DNA of 64,000 nucleotides from Halorubrum depositum (GCF_007671725.1 NZ_VCNM01000001.1:1116001-1180000); one strand, 5' to 3'. Numbered from the stretch's first letter, positions 15,940 through 25,039 are shown. Numbers and translations are program-made. Notes: a model not told the origin generated them from the letters alone.

Positions 15940-17109
15940 TTACTCCGCAGTTTCGTTCGCCCCGTAGCCCACGGCCTCCGCGTCCGCGAGCGCCCGCTCC
16001 GTCGCGGTCGCGAGGTCGACCGCGTCGTCGGCGACGACCTCGCCGTCGCGGATCACCGGCTCCATGAGCGACTCGGCGCCCTCGGGACCGGAGCGGTCCG
16101 CCAGTCCGACCGCGTGCGCGCCGTCGGCGGTGCGGTAGACCGCCTTCGCGCCAGAGAGCTTCCCGCGCTTGGCCGCCGGTTCGCCGTCGACGGCGACGAG
16201 GTCGAGCGCGAAGTCGACCGGGTCGGCGTTGGAGACGTAGCCGCCCACGCCGAACCCGTCGACGACGTCCCGCAGCTCGCGGAGGGCGGCGGGACCGAGC
16301 CCGCCGGAGACGTACACGTCAACGTCGGCGTGGCCGCGCGCGTCGAGCTCCCACTGCACCTCCCGAACGATGTGACGGAAGTCGCCGCGGCGCGAGCCGG
16401 TGGTGTCGAGCCGGACGCCGTCCAGACGGTCGCCGAGGGCCGCGACCGCCCGGAGCGTCTCGTCGACCTCGTCGGAGTAGGTGTCACAGAGGGCGATCCG
16501 CGGCACCGACTCGTCGGCGGCCTCGTCGAAGGCGCGCCACGCGGTCTCCTGCTCCCCGCGGCCGAAGCAGATCGAGAGCGCGTGCGGCATCGTCCCCGAC
16601 GCCTCCCGACCGAGCAGGTCGCCGGCGGCGACGTGCGAGAAGCCGTCGAATCCGCCCACCAGCGCGGAGCGCTCCACCGCCGCCGTCATCGCGGGGTGAA
16701 CGTGGCGCGCCCCGAACGAGAGCACCGAGGAGTCCGGCGCCGCGACCCGGCAGTCGAGCGCGGCGGTCGCCATCCCGGAGGCGTGCGAGAGGAACCCCAG
16801 GAGCGACGTCTCCAGCCGCGCGAACGCCCGGTACGGCCCCTCGATCCGCATCACCGGCCCGCCGTCGAACAGGCGCCCCTCCGGGATCGCGTCGACGTCG
16901 ACGTCTCGCCCCTCCAACAGCGCGAGCGCGTCCTTCAGGCCGGCGAACAGCTCGAAGTCGCCGTCGGGGAACTGGTCGGCGGTCACCTCGGCGACGACCC
17001 GGGGGTTCCGGCCGGCGTGCTCCAGCGCGGCCTCGGTCCGCTCGAAGTACGCGTCCGTCGCCCGCCCGTCGCGGATCGCGGCCGCGTCGACGATGTCGAA
17101 CTCGGTCAT
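15940..17109 (-). CDS. pncB: Nicotinate phosphoribosyltransferase
   Basis: A 389-residue type II phosphoribosyltransferase that joins nicotinate to PRPP to make nicotinate mononucleotide for NAD salvage. The barrel contains the expected FSHVAAGDLLGREASGTMPHA segment, including the catalytic loop His, and the strand GVRLDTTGSRRGDFRHIVRE followed by VYVSGGLGPAAL, typical phosphate-binding turns. Two genes on, a divergent isochorismatase-fold hydrolase looks like the nicotinamidase that would supply nicotinate, so the pair likely completes nicotinamide recycling. Confidence 0.9.
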   Translation of the reverse strand: MTEFDIVDAAAIRDGRATDAYFERTEAALEHAGRNPRVVAEVTADQFPDGDFELFAGLKDALALLEGRDVDVDAIPEGRLFDGGPVMRIEGPYRAFARLETSLLGFLSHASGMATAALDCRVAAPDSSVLSFGARHVHPAMTAAVERSALVGGFDGFSHVAAGDLLGREASGTMPHALSICFGRGEQETAWRAFDEAADESVPRIALCDTYSDEVDETLRAVAALGDRLDGVRLDTTGSRRGDFRHIVREVQWELDARGHADVDVYVSGGLGPAALRELRDVVDGFGVGGYVSNADPVDFALDLVAVDGEPAAKRGKLSGAKAVYRTADGAHAVGLADRSGPEGAESLMEPVIRDGEVVADDAVDLATATERALADAEAVGYGANETAE

Positions 17110-17193
17110 ACTACGGGATACGCCCGCGCGGGAGCAAAAGCGGTCCGGGTCCCGCGCCGGCAGTCGATGGCGGTCGTCGGCGCGACGACCCCC

Positions 17194-18948
17194 TCACTCT
17201 CGCGAGCGACGCGCGAGCAGCGACACCGCCGCCAGCAGCCCGAGGAGGCCGGCGACGACGCCGAACCCGGGTGCCTCGTCGCCGGTCGACGCGTCCGGAC
17301 CGGACGAGCCGTCGGCGTCGTCGCCGTCCGACCCGGCGTCGGTTCCGTCGTCGGTGTCGGAACCGGTCCCGTCGCCGTCGACGTCAGCGCCGTCTCCCTC
17401 GTCGGTGGCGGGCGGCGCGAGGTCCGCGTCGGGACGCAGTTCGAGCACGCCGGCGGGCGCCGGCGCGTGGACGATCGTCACGCGAGTCCCGTCTCGGACG
17501 ACCCCGTAGGCGCCGGGGAAGTCGCCGTCGTCGGTCTCGTACACCCGTCCCGCCTCGTACTCGTCGTCGCCGTGGGCGGTTATCATCTCGACGTACGTCT
17601 CGCGGAAGTCCGCGGCGTCGGCGGCGGTCTGCCACTCCGTCACCCAGACGTACCCGTCGCGGGCGTCGTCGCCGTCGCCGGCGCTGTACGGGTAGAGCTC
17701 GTCGCCCGCCCAGCCGTCGGTCGACTCGTGGGCGTAGTTGTAGTTCGCGCGGGTCCGGAGCTCCTCGTCCGGCCGCGTGTGGATCCGGACGTTCGCCCCC
17801 GCGCTCGCGTCGGGCTCGAGGATCGGGTAGCCGTACTCGAGGCTCTGGTACCAGAACATGACGAACATCGACGCCTCGCCGGTCGTCTCGGCGCCGTCGA
17901 CCCCCTGGTCGGGGTACGTCTCCCAGTCGCCGGTCGCCGTGTCCTCGAAGGAGACGTTGCGAGTCTCGTAGCCGGGGTTCCGGTGGATCACCTCGGCGGT
18001 GCTCCCGGGCGGCTCGTTCATCGTCTCGTTGACGGCCTCCCAGCCGCCCTCCTCGACGAGCGCCTCGACGTAGAGCGCGCCGTCGGAGTAGGGCTGGAGC
18101 ACGGTCTGGAGGATGCCGAAGTTGAACTCGGCCGCCGACCCGCCGCCCCCGCCGCCCGCCGACGGCGCGTCGAGGCAGGTCCAGTTGGCCGCGCAGCGGG
18201 CGGCGTAGCGCTCCTCGATGTGGACGGCCTCCCCTTCGACGACCCCGTCGACAGCGAGGTCGCCGTCCTGCGTGGCGCCGGCGTAGCGGGGCCGCGTGAG
18301 GTCGTGGTACTGGTCTTGCATCCCGTGGACCAGCTCGTGCGCCAGCGTCGAGGGGTCGATCCGTGTCTCCTCGCCCTCGGCGACGACGAGGACGATCCGG
18401 TCCTGGGCCGGCGAGTAGAAGCCGGAGACGGCGCCGCCGAACACGGCGTCGATCTCGTCGTTCGCGTTCTCGTTCTCGCCGACGACGAACAGCGCCTCCC
18501 ACACCTGGTCGTTCCAGCGGCGGAACGCCTCGCTGGAGTTGTTTCCGCCGGTCGAGTCGTTCATGAACTCCTCTCGGGTGACCGTCTCGACGGGCACGTC
18601 CTCCCGGAACGGCCGCTCGCGGATGTGCTCGACGCGCGCCATCGTCAGGTGCGTCAGGGCCTCCAGCTCCGACTCGTTGAGCCCGTCGCTCTGGTTGAAG
18701 GACAGCTCCTCCTCGTAGTGGGTCCCGTTCCAGCAGCCGACGACCTCGGTGCCGTCGCCCGCGTCGCACTCGGCGGCCGTCGCGCTGGCCGGGGCGCCGC
18801 CGGCGGCGACGTCAGCGGGGCCGGCGGCGACCGTCGCGGAGTCGCTGGCGACGCTTTCGGCGACCGGTCCGGCGGCGACCCCGCCGACCCCGAGCGAGAG
18901 GAGGGCGATCGCGGCGACGACGACCGAGAGGGTGAGAACCCGTCGCAT
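17194..18948 (-). CDS. PGF-CTERM surface protein with HExxH metallopeptidase motif (Hvo_1808-like)
   Basis: The 584-residue precursor begins with a Sec signal peptide (MRRVLTLSVVVAAIALLSLG). Its ectodomain is rich in N-glycosylation sequons, for example NGT, NQS, NES and NNSS. It ends with a long Asp/Gly/Ser linker, then PGFGVVAGLLGLLAAVSLLA and RRSRE, the archaeosortase A sorting signal, so it is likely lipid-anchored at the cell surface. STLAHELVHGMQDQYHD contains HELVH, a zinc-protease motif, with a further Glu in VVEGEAVHIEE. An extracellular metallopeptidase is therefore plausible though not proven. Met at 18948 is chosen because it directly opens the signal peptide. Confidence 0.82.
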   Translation of the reverse strand: MRRVLTLSVVVAAIALLSLGVGGVAAGPVAESVASDSATVAAGPADVAAGGAPASATAAECDAGDGTEVVGCWNGTHYEEELSFNQSDGLNESELEALTHLTMARVEHIRERPFREDVPVETVTREEFMNDSTGGNNSSEAFRRWNDQVWEALFVVGENENANDEIDAVFGGAVSGFYSPAQDRIVLVVAEGEETRIDPSTLAHELVHGMQDQYHDLTRPRYAGATQDGDLAVDGVVEGEAVHIEERYAARCAANWTCLDAPSAGGGGGGSAAEFNFGILQTVLQPYSDGALYVEALVEEGGWEAVNETMNEPPGSTAEVIHRNPGYETRNVSFEDTATGDWETYPDQGVDGAETTGEASMFVMFWYQSLEYGYPILEPDASAGANVRIHTRPDEELRTRANYNYAHESTDGWAGDELYPYSAGDGDDARDGYVWVTEWQTAADAADFRETYVEMITAHGDDEYEAGRVYETDDGDFPGAYGVVRDGTRVTIVHAPAPAGVLELRPDADLAPPATDEGDGADVDGDGTGSDTDDGTDAGSDGDDADGSSGPDASTGDEAPGFGVVAGLLGLLAAVSLLARRSRE

Positions 18949-19059
18949 AGGGGCGATTACGACCGACCGGATAAGTAGTTTGTCGGTCCCCGGGTCGCCG
19001 GCGGCGGTCGCGTCACCGCCGGCTTCGGATTTTTTGGTCCGGGGCACCAATTACCGCAC

Positions 19060-19638
19060 ATGCCGTACGATCCGACCGAGACGGCGGTGATCGTCGTCGA
19101 CATGCAGAACGGGTTCTGCCACCCGGACGGGAGCCTCTACGCCGAGCCGAGCGAGGCGGCGATCGGGCCGGTGACGGCGCTCGTCGAGCGGGCGCGTGAG
19201 GCCGGCGCGAGCGTCGTCTACACCCGCGACGTCCACCCGCCGGAGCAGTTCGAGGAGACGCACTACTACGACGAGTTCGACCGCTGGGGCGAACACGTCG
19301 TCGAAGGGTCCTGGGACGCCGAGCTCGTCGGGGGGCTCGACGCGCGCGAGACGGACCACGTCGTCGAGAAGCACACCTACGACGCCTTCTATCGGACCGA
19401 CTTAGAGGGGTACCTCGACGCCCACGGGATACGCGATCTGCTGATCTGCGGGACGCTCGCGAACGTCTGCGTGCTCCACACGGCCGGCAGCGCGGGGCTC
19501 CGCGACTACCGGCCGGTCGTCGTCGAGGACGCGCTGGGGTACATCACCGAGGACCACCGCGAGTACGCCGTCGACCACGCGGACTGGCTGTTCGGCGAGA
19601 CGACGACGCGAGAGGCGGTCGCGTTCGCGGAGGCGTGA
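19060..19638 (+). CDS. Isochorismatase-family hydrolase, probable nicotinamidase
   Basis: A 192-residue cysteine hydrolase with the triad Asp (VIVVDMQNGFC), Lys (HVVEKHTYDAFY) and Cys (CGTLANVCVLHTA). This fold deaminates nicotinamide or hydrolyses isochorismate and related amides. The nearby nicotinate phosphoribosyltransferase gene makes nicotinamidase the likely role. The metal-binding Asp-x-His (TRDVHPPEQF) also fits nicotinamidases. A TTTTTTGG stretch (19030-19037) about 25 bases before the ATG may be the promoter. Confidence 0.85.
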   Translation: MPYDPTETAVIVVDMQNGFCHPDGSLYAEPSEAAIGPVTALVERAREAGASVVYTRDVHPPEQFEETHYYDEFDRWGEHVVEGSWDAELVGGLDARETDHVVEKHTYDAFYRTDLEGYLDAHGIRDLLICGTLANVCVLHTAGSAGLRDYRPVVVEDALGYITEDHREYAVDHADWLFGETTTREAVAFAEA

Positions 19639-19763
19639 GCCGCCGGGCGTCTCGCGGGTGTTACGGGAGCGCTCCTCGCCGACCGCGGGAGCGTTCCACG
19701 AACCGTTATCAAGCGCGTGAATCGGCGTGTAACCCTTTTTACCCCCGGCGGGCAGCGTCGCGT

Positions 19764-20336
19764 ATGGAACTCTCTCGACGCGGGATGCTCGCCGGCGTGG
19801 GGGCCGCGTGCGCGGTCGGCGCCGTCGGCTTCGCCGGCGCGACCGCGGTGACGGACGGCGAGGGCGACGACGGCTCGGGCGGCACCGGATCGATCGAGGA
19901 CGACCCGGTCGGCGGCGGTTCGGCCGGCGACGACGAGAGCGGCGGTCCGGCCGGCGCGGTCGACGCCGACCCGGACGCCCCGTTCGAGGCGCGACTCCGC
20001 CGCGACGGCGAGGACGACCGGAGACTGTTCGGCGCGAGCGATCTCGACGAGGTGGAGGGCGTCTTCGACGACGACGGCGAGTACCTCGTGTACGTCGCGC
20101 TCGGCGACGACGGGGTCGACGCCTTCCAGGAGCGACTGGCCGCGTCCGGTGCGGTCGACGAGCCGGAGCGGTTCGTCGTGTCGATGACGCTCGACGGGAC
20201 CGAGGTCCGGCGGGTCGAACTGGACGAGCCGACGGTGAGAGCGCTCACCGACGACGGGTGGGGCGGCGTGCTGACGCTCCCGTTCGGCGAGGAGCGCGTC
20301 GCGCGGTCGGTGTACGACTCGCTGGCTGCGACCTGA
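19764..20336 (+). CDS. Tat-exported protein of unknown function
   Basis: A 190-residue protein whose N-terminus (MELSRRGMLAGVGAACAVGAVGFAGA) is a twin-arginine signal. It is followed by an acidic, Gly/Ser-rich linker of about 50 residues and a compact C-terminal domain of about 110 residues (FEARLRRDGEDDRRLFGASD...). No lipobox cysteine sits at the cleavage region, although a Cys lies inside the hydrophobic core. I do not recognise the globular domain. The in-frame extension upstream is Arg-rich and non-coding in appearance; CCCTTTTTACC just before the start (19733-19743) may be the promoter. Confidence 0.7.
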   Translation: MELSRRGMLAGVGAACAVGAVGFAGATAVTDGEGDDGSGGTGSIEDDPVGGGSAGDDESGGPAGAVDADPDAPFEARLRRDGEDDRRLFGASDLDEVEGVFDDDGEYLVYVALGDDGVDAFQERLAASGAVDEPERFVVSMTLDGTEVRRVELDEPTVRALTDDGWGGVLTLPFGEERVARSVYDSLAAT

Positions 20337-20440
20337 CTGGTCAGGTGCGCCGATTTTACGGCGGATCCGGAGCGGCCGCGAGAGGCGGTCTCGCGACGCG
20401 GAGGGGATCGGTTATCCCCCCGGCGACCGTAGCGAACCGT

Positions 20441-20602
20441 ATGACCAAGGGCGACGACGGTCGGGGAACGGAAGGGGAGACGACCGCCGGTTCCGGCGGT
20501 CGACCGTGCCCGCTCTGTGAGACCCCGATGTACCACAGACACTGCAAGTACGTCTGCCCGGCCCACGGGGTCGTCTACGACTGCAGCGACACCTTCTACT
20601 GA
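20441..20602 (+). CDS. HVO_2523-type small zinc-finger protein
   Basis: A 53-residue protein with CPLCETPMYHRHCKYVCPAH and GVVYDCSDTFY, the Cys/His pattern and closing motif of a conserved haloarchaeal micro zinc-finger family. The first about 20 residues are a variable Gly/Thr-rich tail. Such micro-proteins are expressed in haloarchaea and some affect colony or stress phenotypes, but this one's role is unknown. The stretch before it (GGTTATCC, 20410-20417) lies about 28 bases upstream and may be its promoter, making it leaderless. Confidence 0.82.
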   Translation: MTKGDDGRGTEGETTAGSGGRPCPLCETPMYHRHCKYVCPAHGVVYDCSDTFY

Positions 20603-20746
20603 CCGCGAGACGCCGTCTCCCCCGGATTCTCCCGGAGACGCGTCCACTTCCAGTCTCCGGGATCGGAACGGAATCAACGGACCGACGGCATGAAAACAAC
20701 AATGGATGTGCGAACTGTTATGTTCTTGGAGGCCGACTTTTCCCTT

Positions 20747-20803
20747 ATGACCGGCGACCCGCTCTCGACCCTCCTCGCCGACCTTCAGGGGTCAGTATGG
20801 TAG
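20747..20803 (+). CDS. Possible 18-residue upstream ORF overlapping the phytoene synthase start
   Basis: An ATG at 20747 opens a short frame (MTGDPLSTLLADLQGSVW) whose TAG stop at 20801-20803 overlaps the crtB start region: crtB's ATG at 20797 lies inside the last codons in another frame. A TTATG stretch about 30 bases earlier could be the promoter, which would make this the first ORF of a leaderless transcript. It may couple or tune crtB translation. There is no homology evidence. Confidence 0.3.
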   Translation: MTGDPLSTLLADLQGSVW

Positions 20804-21762
20804 AGCACGGACAGGTTGCCCGGAGCAAGCGGATCCAGCGCCGTACGGGCAAGACCTTCCACGTCGCCACCCGGCTGCTCCCGAAGCGGATCCGCCACGC
20901 CACGTACGTGCTGTACGGCTTCTTCCGCATCGCCGACGAGGTCGTCGACGCCGAGGACACCGCGCCGCCGGCCGAACAGCGCGCCGAGCTCGATCGCCTC
21001 CGGCGGGCCGCCCTCGGCGAGGAGCCGACGGACGACCCCGTGTTGGAGGCGTTCGCCGAGGTGAAGGCGGAACACGGGATCGCCGACGAGGACGTCCACT
21101 CGTTCGTCGACGCGATGGAGAGCGACATCGACACCGACCGCTACGAGACGTACGAGGAGCTGGAGGCGTACATGGACGGCTCCGCCGCCGCGGTCGGGCG
21201 GATGATGACGGCGATCATGAACCTGGACGCGGAGACCGAGGCCGCGGCGCTGCCGCACGCGACCAAGCTCGGCGAGGCGTTCCAGATGACGAACTTCATC
21301 CGCGACGTCCGCGAGGACGTCGTCGAGCGCGACCGGGTGTACCTCCCGCTGGAGACCCTCCGGCGACACGGGGTGAGCGAGGAGCAGCTCCTCGATCTGG
21401 AATTCGACGCGAACGTCGCGAGCGCGGTCCGCGAGGAGCTCTCCCGGACGGAGCGGCTCTACGAGGAAGGGGTCGCGGGGATCAAGTACCTCCCCGAGGA
21501 CTGCCAGCTGGCGGTGTTGCTCGCGGCGGTACTGTACGCGGACCACCACCGGCTCGTCCGGAACCTGGGGTACGACACGGTGTCGACGACGCCGGAGCTC
21601 TCCTTCGCCCGCAAGATCTCGCTGCTCGTCCGGACGCGCTGGAAGTGGCAGTGGAACAAGGACCCCGAAGCGGTGTTCCACGAGATGTGCCGCGGCTTCG
21701 ACGGCGCGCGCGACCGCCGCGAGCACGGACCGCACGGCTCCGGCGTCGCGCAGTCGGACTGA
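20797..21762 (+). CDS. crtB: Phytoene synthase
   Basis: A 321-residue squalene/phytoene synthase-fold enzyme. The first aspartate-rich motif is RIADEVVDAED and the second is FIRDVREDVVERDRVYLP. ARSKRIQRRTGKTFHVATRLLP and YVLYGFFR match haloarchaeal phytoene synthases. It condenses two geranylgeranyl diphosphates to phytoene, the first committed step to bacterioruberin and other carotenoids. No other carotenoid gene is adjacent. The start at 20797 gives the expected N-terminus. Confidence 0.92.
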   Translation: MVEHGQVARSKRIQRRTGKTFHVATRLLPKRIRHATYVLYGFFRIADEVVDAEDTAPPAEQRAELDRLRRAALGEEPTDDPVLEAFAEVKAEHGIADEDVHSFVDAMESDIDTDRYETYEELEAYMDGSAAAVGRMMTAIMNLDAETEAAALPHATKLGEAFQMTNFIRDVREDVVERDRVYLPLETLRRHGVSEEQLLDLEFDANVASAVREELSRTERLYEEGVAGIKYLPEDCQLAVLLAAVLYADHHRLVRNLGYDTVSTTPELSFARKISLLVRTRWKWQWNKDPEAVFHEMCRGFDGARDRREHGPHGSGVAQSD

Positions 21763-21793
21763 GCGTGCTGGATCCGAGGCGTCGGACGCCGCG

Positions 21794-22003
21794 ATGAACC
21801 GATCCCGCTTCGTCGGCCTCGCGCTGCTCGCCTTCGGTCTCGTCTTCCTGTCGTTCGTCGTCCGCGGAACGACCCGCCTCCTCGCGCCCTACGAGCTGGC
21901 CGTGGCGCTGTCGGCGCCGATCCTCTTCGCCGCCGCCGGGCTGCTGGCGGTCCTCGTCGTCCTCGCGGCGCTCGACGTGACCGGGATCCGCGAGTTGGAG
22001 TGA
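21794..22003 (+). CDS. Small two-helix membrane protein
   Basis: A 69-residue protein with two hydrophobic helices (FVGLALLAFGLVFLSFVV and LAVALSAPILFAAAGLLAVL) and short charged ends. It lies between crtB and hisD on the same strand, 31 and 38 bases from each, and may be carried on one of their transcripts. Family not recognised. Confidence 0.6.
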   Translation: MNRSRFVGLALLAFGLVFLSFVVRGTTRLLAPYELAVALSAPILFAAAGLLAVLVVLAALDVTGIRELE

Positions 22004-22041
22004 GTCGGAACGCCCTTTTGACCGCGGCTCGGAGGGAGCGT

Positions 22042-23319
22042 ATGGACGTACGAACCGTCGCCGACCTCTCGCCGGCCGAGCGGCGCGCCTTCTTCGAGCG
22101 CGACGCCGGCGTCGACGCGGTCCGCGACGACGTGACGGAGATCGTCGACAGGGTGCGCGCGGAGGGCGACGTGGCGCTCCGGGAGTTCGCCGAGGAGTTC
22201 GACGGCGTCACCGTCGGCAACATCGACGTCACCGACGACGCGGAGCGCGCGCACGCCGAGCTCGACGACGCGGGCGACCCGGTGCTCGACGCGGTCCGCG
22301 AGGCCGCCGCCAACGTGCGCGAGTTCCACGAGCGGCAGCGCCCCGAGGACTGGCGCGACGAGTTCGGCGGCCGGGAGCTGGGTCGCCGGTTTCGACCGAT
22401 CGACCGCGCGGGGGTGTACGTGCCCGGCGGCGCGGCCGCCTACCCCTCCAGCGCGCTGATGGGGGTCATCCCGGCGACGGTCGCCGGCGTCGACCACGTC
22501 GCCGTCGCGACCCCGCCGGCCGAGGAGCTGAACCGGGTCACCCTCGCGGCGGTCCACGAGGCGGGCGCCGACGCGGTGTACCAGGTCGGCGGCGCGCAGG
22601 CGATCGCCGCGCTCGCGTACGGGACGGAGACCGTGACGAGCGCGCAGAAGGTGGTGGGGCCCGGCAACAAGTGGGTGACCGCCGCGAAGGCGGTCGTCCA
22701 GGGCGACGTCGAGATCGACTTCCTCGCGGGGCCGAGCGAGGTGCTCGTGCTCGCCGACGGGACCGCCGACCCCGACCTCGTCGCGGCCGACCTCGTCGCG
22801 CAGGCCGAGCACGACCCGAACGCCTCCGTGGTCGCCGTCACCGCCGACGCCGACCTCGCCGCCGCGGTCGCCGACGCGGTCGACGACCAGGCCGCGGGCC
22901 GCGAGCGCGAGGAGACGATCCGGGCCGCTCTCGACAACGACGCCTCCGGCGTCCTGTGCGCCCGGTCGATGCCCGAGGCGGTGCTGTTCGCCGAGGAGTA
23001 CGCGGCCGAGCACCTCTCGATCGTCGCCGACGACGACGAGGCCCTCTTGGATCGAATCACGAACGCCGGCTCCGTCTTCCTCGGGCCGTACTCCCCCGTG
23101 GCCGCCGGCGACTACGCGACCGGGACGAACCACGTGCTGCCGACGAACGGCGGCGCGAAGCGCTACGGCGGGCTCTCCGTCGACACGTTCCTGCGGTCGT
23201 CGACGGTCCAGCGGCTCGACCGCGACGCGCTCGCCGACCTCTCGGAGACGGTCACGACGCTCGCGGAGGCGGAGGGGTTGGAGGCGCACGCCGAGAGCGT
23301 CCGGAAGCGGTTCGAGTAG
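22042..23319 (+). CDS. hisD: Histidinol dehydrogenase
   Basis: The 425-residue enzyme catalyses the last two steps of histidine synthesis, histidinol to histidine with two NAD+. Recognisable segments are GVYVPGGAAAYPSSALMGVIPA, VYQVGGAQAIAALAYGTETV, KVVGPGNKWVTAAK and IDFLAGPSEVLVLAD. The base-bearing AEEYAAEHLSI and the zinc-binding end TNHVLPTNGGAKRYGGLSVD are also present. The ATG at 22042 is preceded by GGAGGGAGCG, a purine-rich site. Fourteen earlier in-frame codons overlap the previous gene's stop and are rejected. Confidence 0.95.
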   Translation: MDVRTVADLSPAERRAFFERDAGVDAVRDDVTEIVDRVRAEGDVALREFAEEFDGVTVGNIDVTDDAERAHAELDDAGDPVLDAVREAAANVREFHERQRPEDWRDEFGGRELGRRFRPIDRAGVYVPGGAAAYPSSALMGVIPATVAGVDHVAVATPPAEELNRVTLAAVHEAGADAVYQVGGAQAIAALAYGTETVTSAQKVVGPGNKWVTAAKAVVQGDVEIDFLAGPSEVLVLADGTADPDLVAADLVAQAEHDPNASVVAVTADADLAAAVADAVDDQAAGREREETIRAALDNDASGVLCARSMPEAVLFAEEYAAEHLSIVADDDEALLDRITNAGSVFLGPYSPVAAGDYATGTNHVLPTNGGAKRYGGLSVDTFLRSSTVQRLDRDALADLSETVTTLAEAEGLEAHAESVRKRFE

Positions 23320-23369
23320 GAGACCGACCCCGCAGAAACGGTTATCTCGCGGCCTCGCCTCCGAACGGT

Positions 23370-24518
23370 ATGTTCCCCTCCCCGCTGACGCTGTTCGAGG
23401 GCCTCACCGCCGTCGAGGCGACGATCGCGGTCCTCCTGGTCTCCGTCGTCGCCGCCGTGGGGATGGAGTTCGCCGTCCTGCGTGTCGCCCGCCGGTACGT
23501 CGCGACCACCGACTCCGGGTACGACGACATCGTCGTCTCCTCGCTCCGGCCTCCTCTGGTGGTCACCGCGGCGCTCACCGGGGTGTACGTGCTCACGCAG
23601 GTGCCCGCGGTCCGGTCGTCTGTGGTCGTGAGCCCCGGGCTGCTCGACGCGGTCTTCGGTCGGCCGTCGCTGTCGGTCATCGTCCTCGTGTGGGCGTACG
23701 GGGCCAACACCGTCGTGAACCGGGTCGTCGCCGCGGTCAACGCCGAGGGCGGCCGGTTCGACTTCGCGCCCGTGTTCTCGAACGTGTGGACGCTCGCGGT
23801 GCTCGTCGGGAGCGTCGGCTCGCTGCTGTGGCTGTGGGGCATCGAGATCACGCCCCTGCTCGGCGCCGCGGGGGTCGCCGGCATCGCGGTCGGCTTCGCC
23901 GCGAAGGACACGGTCGCGAACTTCTTCGGCGGGATCGCGCTCTACTTCGACGACACCTACAAGATCGGCGACTACATCGTCCTCGACGACGGCACCGCCG
24001 GGACGGTGATCAAGGTGGGCGTGCGCTCGACGACGCTGCTCACCCGCGACGAGGTGCTCGTGACGGTGCCGAACGCGGCGCTCAACGCCGCGAAGGTGAC
24101 GAACGAGTCCGCGCCGCAGCGACGGCGCCGCGTCCGGGTCCCGATCGGCGTCGCCTACGGGACCGACGTCGACGAGTTCGAGGCGCTCGCGATCGAGGTC
24201 GTCCAGGCCGAGTCGCTCGTCCTCGACTCCCCGAAGCCGCGCGCTCGCCTCCGGTCGTTCGGCGACTCGGCGCTCCAGTACGAGATCCTCTGTTGGGTCA
24301 ACGGGCCGACGCGTCGCCGCCGCGCGCAACACGAGCTCAACCGCGCGCTGTACAAAGCGCTGGGCGACGCCGACATCGAGATCCCGTATCCGAAACGCGA
24401 CGTGACGGTCACCACCGCCAGCGGCGCGGACGGAGGGATCCCGAGCGAGGGGGCGACGACTCGCCCCGACGCCGACGAGGAGGCCGCGGCGGGGCCCGGC
24501 ACCGATCGCGCGGCCTGA
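23370..24518 (+). CDS. MscS-family mechanosensitive ion channel
   Basis: A 382-residue small-conductance channel protein. Four or so N-terminal hydrophobic helices lead to the pore-lining/TM3-beta junction LLGAAGVAGIAVGFAAKDTVANFFGGIALYFD, the family hallmark, followed by the beta domain (YKIGDYIVLDDGTAGTVIKVGVRSTTLLTRDEVLVTVPNA). A C-terminal alpha/beta domain and a disordered acidic tail follow. It releases solutes on hypo-osmotic shock. The start lies 50 bases after hisD. Confidence 0.92.
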   Translation: MFPSPLTLFEGLTAVEATIAVLLVSVVAAVGMEFAVLRVARRYVATTDSGYDDIVVSSLRPPLVVTAALTGVYVLTQVPAVRSSVVVSPGLLDAVFGRPSLSVIVLVWAYGANTVVNRVVAAVNAEGGRFDFAPVFSNVWTLAVLVGSVGSLLWLWGIEITPLLGAAGVAGIAVGFAAKDTVANFFGGIALYFDDTYKIGDYIVLDDGTAGTVIKVGVRSTTLLTRDEVLVTVPNAALNAAKVTNESAPQRRRRVRVPIGVAYGTDVDEFEALAIEVVQAESLVLDSPKPRARLRSFGDSALQYEILCWVNGPTRRRRAQHELNRALYKALGDADIEIPYPKRDVTVTTASGADGGIPSEGATTRPDADEEAAAGPGTDRAA

Positions 24519-24552
24519 GCGGATTCAGTCGGCCGGAACGGGGCGCGCAGTC

Positions 24553-24604
24553 GATCGCGACGGTGGCGGGGCCGATCGCGACGGTGGCGGGGCCGATCGC
24601 GACC
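24553..24604. repeat. 21-bp tandem repeat (2.5 copies)
   Basis: GATCGCGACGGTGGCGGGGCC occurs at 24553-24573 and 24574-24594, with a third partial unit to 24604. It lies between the convergent MscS-channel and zinc-ribbon genes, so it is probably replication slippage in a terminator region. Confidence 0.8.
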
Positions 24605-24615
24605 GAGCGCCGGCC

Positions 24616-24981
24616 TCAGCGCCGGTGTCCGGTGGACGGCCCCGAACCGCGAGTCGGCTCGGTCCCGCCGTCCGCCTGACCGGCGCCGTCCGCGGGATCG
24701 CGACGGCAGCTCCGACACCGCGTCGCGCCGGCGATGACGGGGGTTCCGCACGCCGGGCAGCGCCGCCCGTCGACCCCCGACGTCGCGGACGCGAGGACGT
24801 CGGCCGCCGCCGGACGGGGCTCCTCGACCGCGCCGCGGGCCGCGAGGCGGTCGACGAGATCGTCGTCGCGGAGCCACTCGAGAAAGCGCCAGAGGCCGAG
24901 ATACAGGACCGTCGGGCCGACGACCGCGAGCGCGGCGACCGCCAGTCGGAAGAGTAGCTCCCCCGTGCCAACGGCACTCAT
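24616..24981 (-). CDS. Membrane-anchored zinc-ribbon protein
   Basis: A 121-residue protein with one N-terminal hydrophobic helix (LLFRLAVAALAVVGPTVLYLGL), a middle charged stretch and a zinc ribbon, CPACGTPVIAGATRCRSCRR (two CxxC pairs). A disordered Gly/Thr/Ser end follows. Function unknown; the same arrangement of ribbon and helix recurs in several small proteins in this window. Confidence 0.7.
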   Translation of the reverse strand: MSAVGTGELLFRLAVAALAVVGPTVLYLGLWRFLEWLRDDDLVDRLAARGAVEEPRPAAADVLASATSGVDGRRCPACGTPVIAGATRCRSCRRDPADGAGQADGGTEPTRGSGPSTGHRR

Positions 24982-25039
24982 ACACGGTGATCGGACCGGA
25001 ACGGATTGTGTCTGTCGACGGCGAGCGGCTCTCGGGGGC

